Positions 7,204 through 16,510 of a stretch of 64,000 nt of DNA are shown here, piece by piece. Source of the stretch: a bacterium (GTDB lineage Bacteria > Elusimicrobiota > Elusimicrobia > Elusimicrobiales > UBA9959); NCBI GenBank assembly GCA_021811315.1, contig JAJZPF010000008.1, positions 30,294 through 94,293 on the forward strand, given 5' to 3'. Numbering within the stretch: the first letter of the stretch is position 1; every line of letters starts with the position of its first letter. Made by a program: the position numbers and the translations under genes. Below the pieces are notes generated by a model. It was not told the origin of the DNA, made no database searches, and saw nothing but the letters and a program-made list of their open reading frames with translations.

Positions 7204-8460
7204 CTACAGCAGCGGGTTGGAAACCACGCCGTCGGCCAGCTTAGGCTCGAACCAGGTGGACTTGGGCGGCATCACCTGGTTGTCGTCAGCCACGGAGATG
7301 AGCTCGTCGAGAGAGGTGGCGAACAGCGCGAAAGCGGCGGCCATCTCTCCCGAGTCGACGCGCTTTTCAAGCTCGCCGAGGCCGCGTATCCCGCCCACGA
7401 AATCCACGCGGTCGGATTTGCGCAGGTCCTTTATGCCCAGGATTTTATCCAGCACCAGGTCGGACAGCACGCTGACATCCAGCGCCTTCACGGGGTCCTC
7501 TTCTTTCGACGGGGTTTTTACCGCGGGCTTCAGCAGGTACCACTTGCCGCCCAGGTAAAGCCCGAATTCGCGGCGCGCGGCGGGCTTGGCCTGGCCCTTC
7601 GTTTCCTTCACTTCGAAGCTTTTCTTCACCGCCGCCAGGAAGGCCTCCGGAGTAAGGCCGTTCAGGTCCTTCACTACGCGGTTATAATCCCAGATCTTCA
7701 TCTCGTTCACCGGGAAGGCCGCGGCCAGGTAGACGTTGTAGGGCTCGGTGCCGGTATGGGCCGCGCCGCGCTGCTCCACCATGAGTTTCTTCACGCGGCT
7801 GGCGGCCGCTGAGCGGTGGTGGCCGTCGGCGATGTAGACGGTCTTCTGTTTTTCGGAAGCGTCCGAGATGGCCTTGATATCGGCGGCCTCGTCTATCAGC
7901 CAGAGCGTGTGGATCACGCCGCCCTGCCCGGTGGCGGAGAACAGCGGGTCTTTCTTCACGTTCTTCCTGATGACGGCGTCTATCTCCGGGACCTGCTTGT
8001 AGGCGATGATGCCGGGGCCGGTCTGGGCTTTCACGTATTTTATCTGGTTGACGCGGTCGTCTTCCTTCACCGGGCGGGTGAATTCGTGCTTGCGGATGCG
8101 GTTGGCGTCGTAGTCGTCGACGCAGGCGCCCACCATCAGGCCGGTCTGGATATGCTTCCCCATCTGCAGGCGGTACGCGTAGAAGCAGGGCTTCTCCGCC
8201 CTCACGAGCGTGCCGTCGGCCAGCATCTTCTGGAAGTTCGCGGCCGCTTTTTGATAGACGGCCTCGGAATGGACGTCGGTGCCGGGCGGGAGGTCTATTT
8301 CGGCCTTAGAGACATGCAGGAAGCTCAGGGGCTTGCCCTTGGCGAATTCGCGGGCCTCCTCGGAATCGAGCACGTCGTAAGGCGGCGCTATCACTTCCTG
8401 GGCCTTCCCCCTGGCGGGGAGGATGCCGTAGATCGGGGTAAACAAGGGGAGCTTTGCCAT
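7204..8460 (-). CDS. DUF1015 family protein
   Basis: This 418-residue protein is a full-length DUF1015 member. It has the N-terminal PPYDVLDSEEAREF motif (about 26-40), the central YIADGHHRSAAA motif (about 210-221) and a conserved MPPKSTWFEPKL close to the end. DUF1015 has no agreed function. It is the third gene of the serine operon, seven bases after serA, and DUF1015 genes lie beside serA/serC in other bacteria too. A role in serine or phosphoserine metabolism, possibly supplying the missing phosphatase or an alternative kinase step, is inference from context. Confidence 0.93.
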   Translation of the reverse strand: MAKLPLFTPIYGILPARGKAQEVIAPPYDVLDSEEAREFAKGKPLSFLHVSKAEIDLPPGTDVHSEAVYQKAAANFQKMLADGTLVRAEKPCFYAYRLQMGKHIQTGLMVGACVDDYDANRIRKHEFTRPVKEDDRVNQIKYVKAQTGPGIIAYKQVPEIDAVIRKNVKKDPLFSATGQGGVIHTLWLIDEAADIKAISDASEKQKTVYIADGHHRSAAASRVKKLMVEQRGAAHTGTEPYNVYLAAAFPVNEMKIWDYNRVVKDLNGLTPEAFLAAVKKSFEVKETKGQAKPAARREFGLYLGGKWYLLKPAVKTPSKEEDPVKALDVSVLSDLVLDKILGIKDLRKSDRVDFVGGIRGLGELEKRVDSGEMAAAFALFATSLDELISVADDNQVMPPKSTWFEPKLADGVVSNPLL

Positions 8461-8467
8461 GATGCGC

Positions 8468-9418
8468 CTATATTTTATCGCCGTTAACGGCGTGGGTGCG
8501 TTTGCCGCTCAGCAGGTAGTCGGCTATCTGCTCAGCCGCCTGCCTGGCCACCGTCACCTGGGCGTCCTTGGTGGAAGCAGCGATATGGGGGGTGCAGATC
8601 ACCTTCTCCATCCCGAAGAAGATGTGGTCAGTGGCGGGTTCCTTGGCGTAGACGTCGCAGGCGAAGCCGGCTATCTGGCCGCTCTCGATGCCCGCCTTGA
8701 TATCCTCTTCCACCATGATGCCGCCGCGGGCGCAGTTTACCAGGCGGACGCCTTTCTTCATCTTCGCGATGGCGTCCTTGTTAAGCATGCCCTTGGTGGC
8801 CGGGTTGATCGTTACGTGGTAGGTGATGAAGTCGGCCTTGGCGTAAAGCTCTTCGAGGGGAACCATCTTCACGCCCAGCTCGCGGGCGCGCTCGGCGGTC
8901 ATCACCGGGTCGAAGACTATCACGTTCATCTTCAGGCCCATGGCGCGGTCCGCCACCACGGCGCCGATATTGCCGCAGCCGATAACACCCAGCGTCTTGC
9001 CGGTTATCTCGACGCCCTCGAATTTCTTTTTCTCCCATTTCCCGGCGTGGGTGGAGGCGTTCGCCTGCGGGATATGGCGGGCCAGGGCCAGCATCATCGC
9101 TATCGCGTGCTCGCCGGTGGAGACGGTATTGCCGAAAGGGGTGTTCATCACCAGAACTTTCTTCTCTATGCAGGCGAGGACGTCGATATTGTCGACGCCG
9201 GAGCCGGCGCGGGCCACGGCCTTAAGGTTTTTGGCGGCCTCGATGATCTCGCGGGTGAGGGTGGTGGCGGAGCGGACGATGATAGCGTCGAACTCGTGCG
9301 CGCAGGCTTTAAGTTCCTCCGGTTTCATCCCGGTCTTCACCACGGCCTCGAGGCCCCTGTCCTTAAGGACTTTCTCGCAGAGAGGATCGGCTTTGTCGGC
9401 TATAAGGACTTTTTTCAT
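8468..9418 (-). CDS. serA: D-3-phosphoglycerate dehydrogenase (short form)
   Basis: It oxidises 3-phosphoglycerate to 3-phosphohydroxypyruvate with NAD, the first step of serine synthesis. The 316-residue protein has the NAD-binding motif [12 protein letters not shown], the catalytic Arg in NCARGGI, an Asp/Glu-containing segment and the catalytic His in CTPHIAAST. It lacks the C-terminal ACT domain of the long form, so serine feedback through ACT is not expected. Its start overlaps the serC stop as ATGA. Confidence 0.95.
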   Translation of the reverse strand: MKKVLIADKADPLCEKVLKDRGLEAVVKTGMKPEELKACAHEFDAIIVRSATTLTREIIEAAKNLKAVARAGSGVDNIDVLACIEKKVLVMNTPFGNTVSTGEHAIAMMLALARHIPQANASTHAGKWEKKKFEGVEITGKTLGVIGCGNIGAVVADRAMGLKMNVIVFDPVMTAERARELGVKMVPLEELYAKADFITYHVTINPATKGMLNKDAIAKMKKGVRLVNCARGGIMVEEDIKAGIESGQIAGFACDVYAKEPATDHIFFGMEKVICTPHIAASTKDAQVTVARQAAEQIADYLLSGKRTHAVNGDKI

Positions 9419-10593
9419 TTCACGGCCTCCTTGGAGTATTCTTTGGCGACGGCTTCATAGGCCCAGTCGAGCCAGGGGGTCAGCGCTTCGATATCCGAAG
9501 TCTCCACGGTGGCGCCGCACCAGACGCGGATGCCGGCCGGGGCTTTGCCATAGGAGTTGATATCGTAGGCCACGCCCTCTTTGTCGAGCATGGAGGTGAT
9601 CTTCTTCGCGGCCTTGGTCTTCTCCTCGTCGGCCAGCTTCAGGAACCAGCCGGCCTTTATTTTAAAGCAGACCGAGGTGTTCGAGCGTATCTCTTTGGAC
9701 TCGGCGAGGAAGTCTATCCAGTTAGACTTGGCCACCCATTTCTCGAAAGCGGCAAGGTTGGCGTTGGAGCGCTTAACCAGCGCCGGGCTGCCGCCGATGC
9801 TTTCCGCCCACTTCAGGGCGTCTATAGCGTCCTCGACGCAGAGCATGGAGGGAGTATTGACCGTATTATACTCCAGCTCGCCAGGTTTCAGCTTGCCTTC
9901 GGCGGCCAGGCGGAAGATCTTCGGGACGGGCCAGGTAATTTTAGATTCGTTCTCCTCCATGCGCTTAACTGCCTTGGGGGAGAGAATGATAACGCCGTGC
10001 GCTGCTTCCCCTCCCAGGACTTTCTGCCAGGAGAAAGTGACCACGTCGAGCTTGGCGAAGTCCATTTCCATGGCGAAGACGCCGGAAGTGGCGTCGCAGA
10101 TGACGATGCCCTCATGGTTCGCTGGCAGCCAGTCGAGGTTGGGCACCTTCACGCCGGAAGTAGTCCCGTTCCAGGTGAAGATGATGTCGTTGGCGGGGTT
10201 GGCCTTTTTCAGGTCCGGGAGTTTGCCGTAGTCGGCTTTATACTCGTTCACCTTCGGGAGCTTCAGGTATTTCACGGCGTCCGTGATCCAGCCCTTGCCG
10301 AAAGATTCCCAGCCGAAGATGTCCACGGGCCGGGAGCCGAGCATTGTCCACATCGCGAGCTCCACCGCGCCGGTATCGGAAGCCGCCACCACCCCGATGC
10401 GGTAATCCGCGGGCAGACCGAGCACTTTCTTCATACGGTCGGAGACTTCCTGCAGGCGGGCCTTGCCCTCTTTGGAGCGGTGAGAGCGGCCGACGAGGGC
10501 GTTCTTAAGCGCGTCCACGGTCCAGCCCGGCCTTTTCGCGCAGGGTCCGGAAGAAAAATTAGGGCATTTGGTCTTCACTGTGGGCTTTTCCAT
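9415..10593 (-). CDS. serC: Phosphoserine aminotransferase
   Basis: This PLP-dependent class V aminotransferase of 392 residues makes phosphoserine from phosphohydroxypyruvate and glutamate. The PLP Lys is in [14 protein letters not shown], and the substrate region has [13 protein letters not shown] and [13 protein letters not shown]. This is the variant SerC seen in alphaproteobacteria and methanogens rather than the E. coli form. It is the first gene of serC-serA-DUF1015, with AGGAGA before the ATG and a good promoter upstream. No serB is in the window. Confidence 0.95.
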   Translation of the reverse strand: MEKPTVKTKCPNFSSGPCAKRPGWTVDALKNALVGRSHRSKEGKARLQEVSDRMKKVLGLPADYRIGVVAASDTGAVELAMWTMLGSRPVDIFGWESFGKGWITDAVKYLKLPKVNEYKADYGKLPDLKKANPANDIIFTWNGTTSGVKVPNLDWLPANHEGIVICDATSGVFAMEMDFAKLDVVTFSWQKVLGGEAAHGVIILSPKAVKRMEENESKITWPVPKIFRLAAEGKLKPGELEYNTVNTPSMLCVEDAIDALKWAESIGGSPALVKRSNANLAAFEKWVAKSNWIDFLAESKEIRSNTSVCFKIKAGWFLKLADEEKTKAAKKITSMLDKEGVAYDINSYGKAPAGIRVWCGATVETSDIEALTPWLDWAYEAVAKEYSKEAVK

Positions 10594-10631
10594 TTTTGCT
10601 CTCCTGAAGCTGAGATTTGTCGTATTTAATT

Positions 10632-10660
10632 ATTATAAGTATCTCGGCGCGCCTTGGCAA
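10632..10660 (-). promoter_or_regulatory. Sigma-70-type promoter of the serine operon
   Basis: The minus strand has TTGCCA, a 17-base spacer and TATAAT, about 40 bases before the serC start. This is one of the cleanest promoters in the window. Confidence 0.8.
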
Positions 10661-10740
10661 CCCATTAATATCAAACCGGAGGAGGTCTAAAATCAGTCCT
10701 TCCGGTTGACCTGGATGCCGCCAGCACACGCGCAAGTTAT

Positions 10741-10832
10741 GGCCGTTTGATGCGCATAGCGCTTGTTACGGCACAAACATAGTTTTGGCCGTTTGATGCG
10801 CATAGCGCTTGTTACGGCACAAACATAGTTTT
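10741..10832. repeat. Two perfect tandem copies of a 46-bp repeat
   Basis: The unit GGCCGTTTGATGCGCATAGC... is present at 10741-10786 and again at 10787-10832 with no mismatch. Each unit contains GCGC-ATA-GCGC, ATGCGCAT and TTGTTACGGCAC. The second copy ends one base before the -10 box of the PEP-synthase-like gene. It could be a duplicated operator or a recent slippage event. Confidence 0.95.
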
Positions 10833-10833
10833 G

Positions 10834-10839
10834 TAAAAT
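10834..10839 (+). promoter_or_regulatory. -10 box with predicted leaderless start of the PPDK-N/receiver gene
   Basis: The sequence TTGTAAAAT-ATTTTT-ATG puts the TAAAAT hexamer six bases from the start codon. No ribosome site is present. A TTGTTA lies about 19 bases upstream inside the 46-bp repeat. Confidence 0.55.
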
Positions 10840-10845
10840 ATTTTT

Positions 10846-13794
10846 ATGAACACTGCTAAACGCCCCGGTGATTACGAAGTGGAATTCGGCGGCTTCGAGA
10901 AGCTGATGCCGTACAGGATCAAGAACGTCCTGCTGGTGGCCTCGCTTTACGACTCCTTCCTGCTGGCCGACGACGACCGCCTGAACGAGGCCCTTTTCGG
11001 CGCGATGCAGAACTACTCCCCCCGCTCCGCCCCCAGGATCACCCGCGTTGCCACGGCCGAGAAAGCCATCGAGAAGCTGGACGGCGGCTCCTACGACCTG
11101 GTGATAGCCATGATCCAGGTGGGCGAAAGCGACATGGCGGAATTCTTCCGCAGCCTTAAGGCCGGGCGCCAGACGCTGCCGGTGGTGCTTCTTTCCTTCA
11201 ATATCCAGGACATCAAGACCATCCCGGAGGACACCCTCGCGCTCGCCGACGGGGTCTACCTCTGGAGCGGCGACACCCGGATCTTCTCGGCCATCATAAA
11301 CGTCATCGAGGACAGGCGCAATTTCGAGCAGGACTCGAAGGTGGGCGTGCAGGCCGTGCTGCTCGTAGAGGACAATATTAAATTCTACTCCTCCTACCTG
11401 CCGGTCATCTACACCGAGCTGCTGAAGCAGACGCAGATAGTCATGACCGAGGAATTGAACCCCGCGAAAAAACTTATGCGCCTGCGCGCCAGGCCCAAGG
11501 TCCTGTTCTGCAGCACTTACGAGGAAGCCTGGGAGATCTACGAAAAGTATAAAGCCAACCTGCTGGGCGTCATCACCGATATCGAGTACCCCATGGGCGA
11601 GGCCTCGGACCAGGAAGCCGGCCTCACCCTTACCCGCAATATAAAGAAAGACAACCCGGACATGCCGGTCCTGCTCCAGTCCTTCAGCGCCAAGTTCGCC
11701 CCCGCGGCCGGCGCGCTGGGCGCCTCCTTCATGCATAAGTCGGCGGCGGACCTCTCCAAGCAGCTGCGCGCCTTCATCCTGCGCTACTTCGGCTTCGGGG
11801 ACTTCGTCTTCGCCGACAAGAACGGCGTGGAGCTGGCCCGCGCGGCCGACCTCAGCACCATGCTCAGGCTGCTGAAGGTGGTGCCCATCGAGTCGGTGCT
11901 GTACCATTCCGGCCGCAACCATTTTTCCAAGTGGCTGTTCGCGCGCACCGAATTCGAGATGGCTTACCACATCAGGCCGTGGAGGATCTCGGAGTTCAAC
12001 AACCCCGAGGAGCTGCGGAAATACCTGATCGAGGCCCTGCACCAGTTCGTCTACAAGACCCAGCTCGGCACCGTGCTGAAGTTCGACCGCAAGCTCTTCG
12101 ACGATTCCACCCCTTTCTCCAAGATCGGCTCCGGCTCCATCGGCGGCAAGGCCAGGGGCCTGGCCTTCGTCGATTTCCTGCTGAGCAAGACGGACCTGGA
12201 GCAGCGCTGGCCCGGCGTCACCGTGGCCGTCCCGAACACCGTGGTGATAGCCTCCGACGTCTTCGATTTTTTCATGGAGCAGAACGGGATGGATTCGCTG
12301 GTAAACGAGAACAACACCAACGAGCAGACCGCCGCTTTCTTCGAGAAAGCCCGCCTGCCAGACTACGTGATGCAGGACCTGGCGGCCCTGCTGGAGAAGC
12401 TCCAGGGGCCGCTGACCGTCCGGTCCTCCTCCCTGCTGGAGGATTCCAAGACGCAGCCTTTCGCCGGGGTCTACAAAACGTACATGCTGGCGAACAACCA
12501 CCCCGACCCCGCCCGCCGCCTGGACGAGCTGGCCCGGGCGGTGAAATTCGTGTACGCCTCGGTGTTCTCGCGCGAGGCGCGCGGCTACCGCAGGCTTAAC
12601 CCGCTTATCATGGACGATGAAAAGATGGCCGTGGTGATCCAGCGCGTGGTGGGCCGGGACTACCAGGGCGGCCGCTATTACCCGGCCTTCGCCGGGGTCG
12701 TGCAGTCCTACAACTATTACCCGGTGCCGCCGCTAAGGGCGGAGGACCCCATCTCCCACATAGCGCTGGGCCTGGGCAAGACCATCGTGGAGGGCTACAA
12801 CGCGCTGCGCTTCTCGCCCAGCCACCCCCATAATCTGCACCAGTTCTGCACCATCCCGGATTTCCTGGCCAACTCCCAGAAAAAGTTCATCGCCCTTAAG
12901 ACGGCGCCCTCGGAGAACACGCTGAGCTACGAGGAAGAGCCCGCGCTCGAAGCCGCGGGAATCGAAGAGGCGGAGCGCGACGGCTCGCTCGAGCTGGTAG
13001 GCTCCACCTACTCCGCCGAGAACGACCGGGTGTCGGACAATATCTCGGAGCCGGGCCGCCGCCTGATCACCTTCGCCCCCGTGCTCAAGAACGAGGCGCT
13101 GCCGCTTTCAGAGATCCTGAACACGCTTTCCGCGCTGGGCAGGGAAGCCATGGGCTGCAACGTGGAAATGGAATTCGCCTGCGATTACGACCCGGTCTCC
13201 GGGGCGGCCGCCTTCAATATCCTGCAGATGCGCCCGATGGTCTCGCGCAGCCAGATAAAGAAAGTCTCGCTGAAGGATCTAAAGCACGAGAGCCTGCTGC
13301 TCCTCAGCGCGCAGGCCCTGGGCAACGGCTCGCACCGCGACATCACGGACCTCGTCTACGTAACCCCGGAAAGCTTCGACGTGATGAAGACCCGCGACAT
13401 CGCCGAGGAGATAGGCGAGCTTAACGCGCAGCTGCGCGCCGAGGGCCGCTCCTATATCATCATCGGGCCGGGCCGCTGGGGCTCGAGCGACCCGCTGCTT
13501 GGGATACCCGTAAAATGGCATCACATCTCCAATTCCAGGATCATAATCGAGGCGTCCTACGGCGACCTGGCCGTGGATCCCTCCTACGGCACCCATTTCT
13601 TCCACAACGTGACCTCGCTCGGCATCGGGTACTTCACCATAAATGAAACCGGCCCCGAGTCGTTCATCAACTGGGACCGGATAAAGGCGCACAAGCCGGA
13701 AAAAGAATTCGCCTACATCCGCCACCTGCGCTTCGACGCGCCGCTGGATATCCGCATAGACGGCTCGGAAGGCAAGGGCGCGGTAGCCTTATAG
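10846..13794 (+). CDS. PEP/pyruvate-binding (PPDK N-terminal) protein with two receiver-like domains
   Basis: This 982-residue protein has three parts. Residues about 25-160 form a degenerate receiver (VLLVASLYDSF, VIAMIQVG). Residues about 168-315 form a second receiver-like domain with VLLVEDN, a candidate phospho-acceptor in VITDIEYPMG and LLQSFSA. Residues about 425-790 match the ATP-grasp PEP/pyruvate-binding domain: GSIGGKARGLAF, LTVRSSSLLEDS, QPFAGVYKTY and ILQMRPM. The C-terminal part has a conserved GPGRWGSSDPLLGIPV segment. The phosphohistidine swivel and the PEP barrel of true PEP synthase are absent, so it cannot run the full reaction. It may transfer phosphate to another partner or act as a signalling enzyme (inference). 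Confidence 0.85.
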   Translation: MNTAKRPGDYEVEFGGFEKLMPYRIKNVLLVASLYDSFLLADDDRLNEALFGAMQNYSPRSAPRITRVATAEKAIEKLDGGSYDLVIAMIQVGESDMAEFFRSLKAGRQTLPVVLLSFNIQDIKTIPEDTLALADGVYLWSGDTRIFSAIINVIEDRRNFEQDSKVGVQAVLLVEDNIKFYSSYLPVIYTELLKQTQIVMTEELNPAKKLMRLRARPKVLFCSTYEEAWEIYEKYKANLLGVITDIEYPMGEASDQEAGLTLTRNIKKDNPDMPVLLQSFSAKFAPAAGALGASFMHKSAADLSKQLRAFILRYFGFGDFVFADKNGVELARAADLSTMLRLLKVVPIESVLYHSGRNHFSKWLFARTEFEMAYHIRPWRISEFNNPEELRKYLIEALHQFVYKTQLGTVLKFDRKLFDDSTPFSKIGSGSIGGKARGLAFVDFLLSKTDLEQRWPGVTVAVPNTVVIASDVFDFFMEQNGMDSLVNENNTNEQTAAFFEKARLPDYVMQDLAALLEKLQGPLTVRSSSLLEDSKTQPFAGVYKTYMLANNHPDPARRLDELARAVKFVYASVFSREARGYRRLNPLIMDDEKMAVVIQRVVGRDYQGGRYYPAFAGVVQSYNYYPVPPLRAEDPISHIALGLGKTIVEGYNALRFSPSHPHNLHQFCTIPDFLANSQKKFIALKTAPSENTLSYEEEPALEAAGIEEAERDGSLELVGSTYSAENDRVSDNISEPGRRLITFAPVLKNEALPLSEILNTLSALGREAMGCNVEMEFACDYDPVSGAAAFNILQMRPMVSRSQIKKVSLKDLKHESLLLLSAQALGNGSHRDITDLVYVTPESFDVMKTRDIAEEIGELNAQLRAEGRSYIIIGPGRWGSSDPLLGIPVKWHHISNSRIIIEASYGDLAVDPSYGTHFFHNVTSLGIGYFTINETGPESFINWDRIKAHKPEKEFAYIRHLRFDAPLDIRIDGSEGKGAVAL

Positions 13795-13817
13795 CAGGGG
13801 GCGGTCCCGGCCGCCGC

Positions 13818-14540
13818 TTAATGGTTGTTGACTGAAGGCTGGGTGCTGATAGTTAATGGCTCCAATATTTTGCCTGCCGGTTTCTTCCCCGGCTCGCTCA
13901 GGTATTCCAGCCCCTCTTTCGCTTCGCTCATCCCCGGCAGCGGCACGCCCCAGACGTCCACGGAAAGAACGTCTTTTACGAACACCCGCCTGTTGGCGTC
14001 GCCCATCCTCTCCCATTCGGGCGAAAGATGCTTAAGGGAGCCGCGCAGCAGGAAATCCCTGAGGCCTTCGTCGAAATTCCTTTTAATGTCGTCCACCAGC
14101 GGCGAGATGGAAAGCCTGACGCGCTTGCGGTACTCCGGCGTTTCGGCGCTTAACACCGGGCTGCCGCCCCCCGCGGCCGCCGGCGCGGCGCCCGCCGCGC
14201 TCTTTTTCTCCCTGGCGATTATAAGCCGCCACGGGTTGGTCTTGAAGCCGTAGTAGTCGAGGCGGGTATTCTCGGTTATATCCCAGTTCGTGAGGGCTTT
14301 TATCCCGGAGTACACCACCCCGAGCCCCGGCTTGAAGGAAGCCAGGTCCGAAAAATCCCACCGCAGGGAATAGTCCACCCCGACCCTGGAGGAATACGCG
14401 TCTTTCGAGAAGGTAAGCATCAGCGGGCTCTGAACGCTGACAGGCGCGGCCGTAGAAGAAGCCGCGCCCTGCGCCCGGCAAAACGGGGCGGCGGCGCAAA
14501 GCGCGGCGAGAAACAGACCGGTGTAGCCGTTTTTATTCAC
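13818..14540 (-). CDS. Exported protein of unknown function
   Basis: This 240-residue protein starts at a GTG preceded by AAGAAGG. A signal peptide ends near CRAQG. The mature part begins with beta-rich segments such as SSRVGVDYSLRWDFSDL and LDYYGFKTNPWRLIIA. A low-complexity Ala/Gly linker follows (AAGAAPAAAGGG), then a helical region (VDDIKRNFDEGLRDFLLRGS) and VSVDVWGVPLPGMS. It is convergent with the PPDK-like gene, and the chemosensory operon ends just upstream of its start. I recognise no family; a periplasmic or outer-membrane location is likely. Confidence 0.65.
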   Translation of the reverse strand: MNKNGYTGLFLAALCAAAPFCRAQGAASSTAAPVSVQSPLMLTFSKDAYSSRVGVDYSLRWDFSDLASFKPGLGVVYSGIKALTNWDITENTRLDYYGFKTNPWRLIIAREKKSAAGAAPAAAGGGSPVLSAETPEYRKRVRLSISPLVDDIKRNFDEGLRDFLLRGSLKHLSPEWERMGDANRRVFVKDVLSVDVWGVPLPGMSEAKEGLEYLSEPGKKPAGKILEPLTISTQPSVNNH

Positions 14541-14602
14541 TAAAACCCTTCTTTATGTCCGGCGCTGGCAATCTCCCGGCTTCCTCAAGTAAACCGGCGG
14601 CG

Positions 14603-14986
14603 TCAATCCTTCGGAAAACATCGGTCGACGACGGCCTTTATCGCCAGAGGATTGAACGGTTTTATCAGGTAATCTTTAACACCTAAGGATACCGCCTTAC
14701 GGCGGTCAGGCTCGTCTTCCTGGCTGGTCAGCATTATTACAGGCACGACGGCCAGCTTCGCGTCGCTCTTGAGGTAGCCAAGGAGTTCAAGGCCGGTCAT
14801 TTCCGGCATTATCATGTCTGTTATTATCAGGTCGAAATCAGAGGTGAGCAGCAGTTTTACGGCCTCCAGGCCGTTTTCAGCTTCGGAGACCTCTAAACCC
14901 CGCACCGTCTCAAGATAGGCGCGCACCACGCGCCTTATTATGGCCTGGTCGTCGACTACAAGGACCTTTTTCCTGTTATTTTCCAT
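14603..14986 (-). CDS. cheY: CheY-type response regulator
   Basis: I chose the ATG at 14986 (127 residues) because GGAGGAGC stands directly before it; the longer frame from 15022 adds only a Pro/Arg-rich stretch. It has the acidic pair, D57 in LIITDMIMPE, T87 in IMLTSQ and K109 in YLIKPF. With no output domain, it should be the diffusible output of the CheA kinase encoded in the same operon. It is the last gene and overlaps the end of cheW by about ten bases. Confidence 0.9.
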   Translation of the reverse strand: MENNRKKVLVVDDQAIIRRVVRAYLETVRGLEVSEAENGLEAVKLLLTSDFDLIITDMIMPEMTGLELLGYLKSDAKLAVVPVIMLTSQEDEPDRRKAVSLGVKDYLIKPFNPLAIKAVVDRCFPKD

Positions 14987-15458
14987 GCTCCTCCGGTTGC
15001 GGCGCGGAGGCGGCCGCGGCAAAAGTGCTGGTTTCCTCTTCGGTAAGTATGGTCGCGGGGTCTATGACCATGAGCAGCTGTTCGCCTTCCCTTACCACGC
15101 GCGAGACGTAACGGTGCAGGTTCATGCACAGTTCTTCCGACGGGTCGATACCCATTTCAGCCTGCTCTATCTGCGCCACTCCCGAGACCTCGTCCACTAT
15201 CAGCCCCGCCGTATGGCCGTGCAGCGAGGTTATAAGTATCCGGTTAGGAAAGGTGTACGCGCCGGGCTCGAAGCCCAGGCGTTTGCGCATGTCTATTACC
15301 GGGATTATATCTCCCCTCAGGTTTATGACTCCTTCCACAAAGGCCGGGGCTTTGGGCAGGGGCGTTATAGCCGCTATCCGCAGCACTTCCCTGACTTCGG
15401 AGATATTGAAGCCGCACAGATGCGGGCCCAGCGAGAACCGCAGCAGCGGCAGGCTCAT
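14976..15458 (-). CDS. cheW: CheW coupling protein
   Basis: This 160-residue CheW-like SH3-fold protein has the family landmarks FNISEVREVLRI, VEGVINLRGDIIPVIDMR and GLIVDEVSGVAQI. It links the receptor to CheA. An extra Ala/Pro/Glu tail follows the domain. The start overlaps the cheB stop as ATGA, so the two are translationally coupled. Confidence 0.95.
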   Translation of the reverse strand: MSLPLLRFSLGPHLCGFNISEVREVLRIAAITPLPKAPAFVEGVINLRGDIIPVIDMRKRLGFEPGAYTFPNRILITSLHGHTAGLIVDEVSGVAQIEQAEMGIDPSEELCMNLHRYVSRVVREGEQLLMVIDPATILTEEETSTFAAAASAPQPEEHGK

Positions 15459-16510
15459 ATCCGCACCTCCGGTTTAAACCTGGACATAATAAATTTCCCT
15501 ATATCCTCCAGGGGCAGCACCTGGGTGGCCGCCCCTGTTTCGGCCGCGGCCTTCGGCATCCCGTAAACCACGCAGCTGGCCTCGTCCTGGGCTATAGTCA
15601 GCGCCCCGCTTTGGCGCATACGAAGCAGGCCTTTCGCCCCGTCCTCGCCCATACCGGTAAGGATGACACCTATGGAACCGGGGCCCGAAACCCTGGCCAC
15701 CGAATCAAAAAGTATATCCGCCGAGGGGCGGCACGAGTTTACCGGCTCGGAACGCTCAAGCCTGATGCGGCCTTCGGCCGTAAGCCGCATGTGCACGTCG
15801 CCCGGTGCCACCAGCACCGCTCCCGGGCTGATGTCGTCGCCGTGAGCCGCGAGCCTGACGGGGAGACCGATGTTCTGCCCCAGCCATTCCGCGAAGCCCT
15901 GCATGAATTCCGCGGCCATATGCTGCACCAGCAGCGTGCAGACAGGGAAGCCGGCCGGCAGGATTTTAAGCACATTTATAAGCGCCGCCGGCCCGCCGGT
16001 AGAGGCCGCGACGGCGAGGACCCTCGGGAAACCGGGCATGGGCAGGGGCGAAGGCAGCCAGGCCGCCTGTTTCGCCGGCGATATGCCGCGCCTGATCGGC
16101 TTTATGGGGGCCAGAAGTTTCAGCAGCTTGCGGAAGCGGTCGGTGGCCGCGTTGGTCTCGTCGTCCGTGATAAGCCTCGGCTTGTGGAAGAGGTCCAGCG
16201 CCCCGGCGGCGAGCGCCTTGAAAAAAACTCCGCGCTTGCTGTCTATCTCGGACGAAGTGAAGATAAGTATGGGGGTAGGCTGCCGGGACATTATCTCCTG
16301 GGTCGCCTCGACCCCGTCCATCACCGGCATATCCATGTCCATCACCACGATGGCCGGGCGCAGGTTCAGCACCAGCTGGACGCATTCTTTCCCGTTGGCG
16401 GCTTCCCCTACGATCTCAAAACCGAGTTCCGGGGTGAGCCACTGGCGCAGCAGGGCCCTGATCGTGCCGGAATCGTCGGCCACTACCACCCGCAGGAGCC
16501 CGTTATTCAT
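15455..16510 (-). CDS. cheB: CheB protein-glutamate methylesterase/deamidase
   Basis: This is a full-length CheB (351 residues). The N-terminal receiver has D58 in VVMDMDMPVMDG and TPILIFTSSE. The C-terminal esterase carries the catalytic Ser in AASTGGPAAL, His in LLVQHMAAEF and Asp in LTGMGEDGAKG. It removes methyl groups from the MCP and gives the adaptation arm together with CheR. It overlaps cheA and cheW by four bases each. Confidence 0.96.
   Translation of the reverse strand: MNNGLLRVVVADDSGTIRALLRQWLTPELGFEIVGEAANGKECVQLVLNLRPAIVVMDMDMPVMDGVEATQEIMSRQPTPILIFTSSEIDSKRGVFFKALAAGALDLFHKPRLITDDETNAATDRFRKLLKLLAPIKPIRRGISPAKQAAWLPSPLPMPGFPRVLAVAASTGGPAALINVLKILPAGFPVCTLLVQHMAAEFMQGFAEWLGQNIGLPVRLAAHGDDISPGAVLVAPGDVHMRLTAEGRIRLERSEPVNSCRPSADILFDSVARVSGPGSIGVILTGMGEDGAKGLLRMRQSGALTIAQDEASCVVYGMPKAAAETGAATQVLPLEDIGKFIMSRFKPEVRI

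Noticed and set aside
7181-7204. Intrinsic terminator after DUF1015
   Set aside because: GGGC-TTCG-GCCC can form a short stem but no proper T-run follows, so I did not list it.
10741-10832. CRISPR array
   Set aside because: The two 46-bp units are directly adjacent with no spacer between them.
10693-12501. 602-residue minus-strand ORF
   Set aside because: It is the antisense shadow of the PPDK-N/receiver gene, its composition is Val/Gly/His/Gln-rich with no motif, and its start region reads through the 46-bp repeats.
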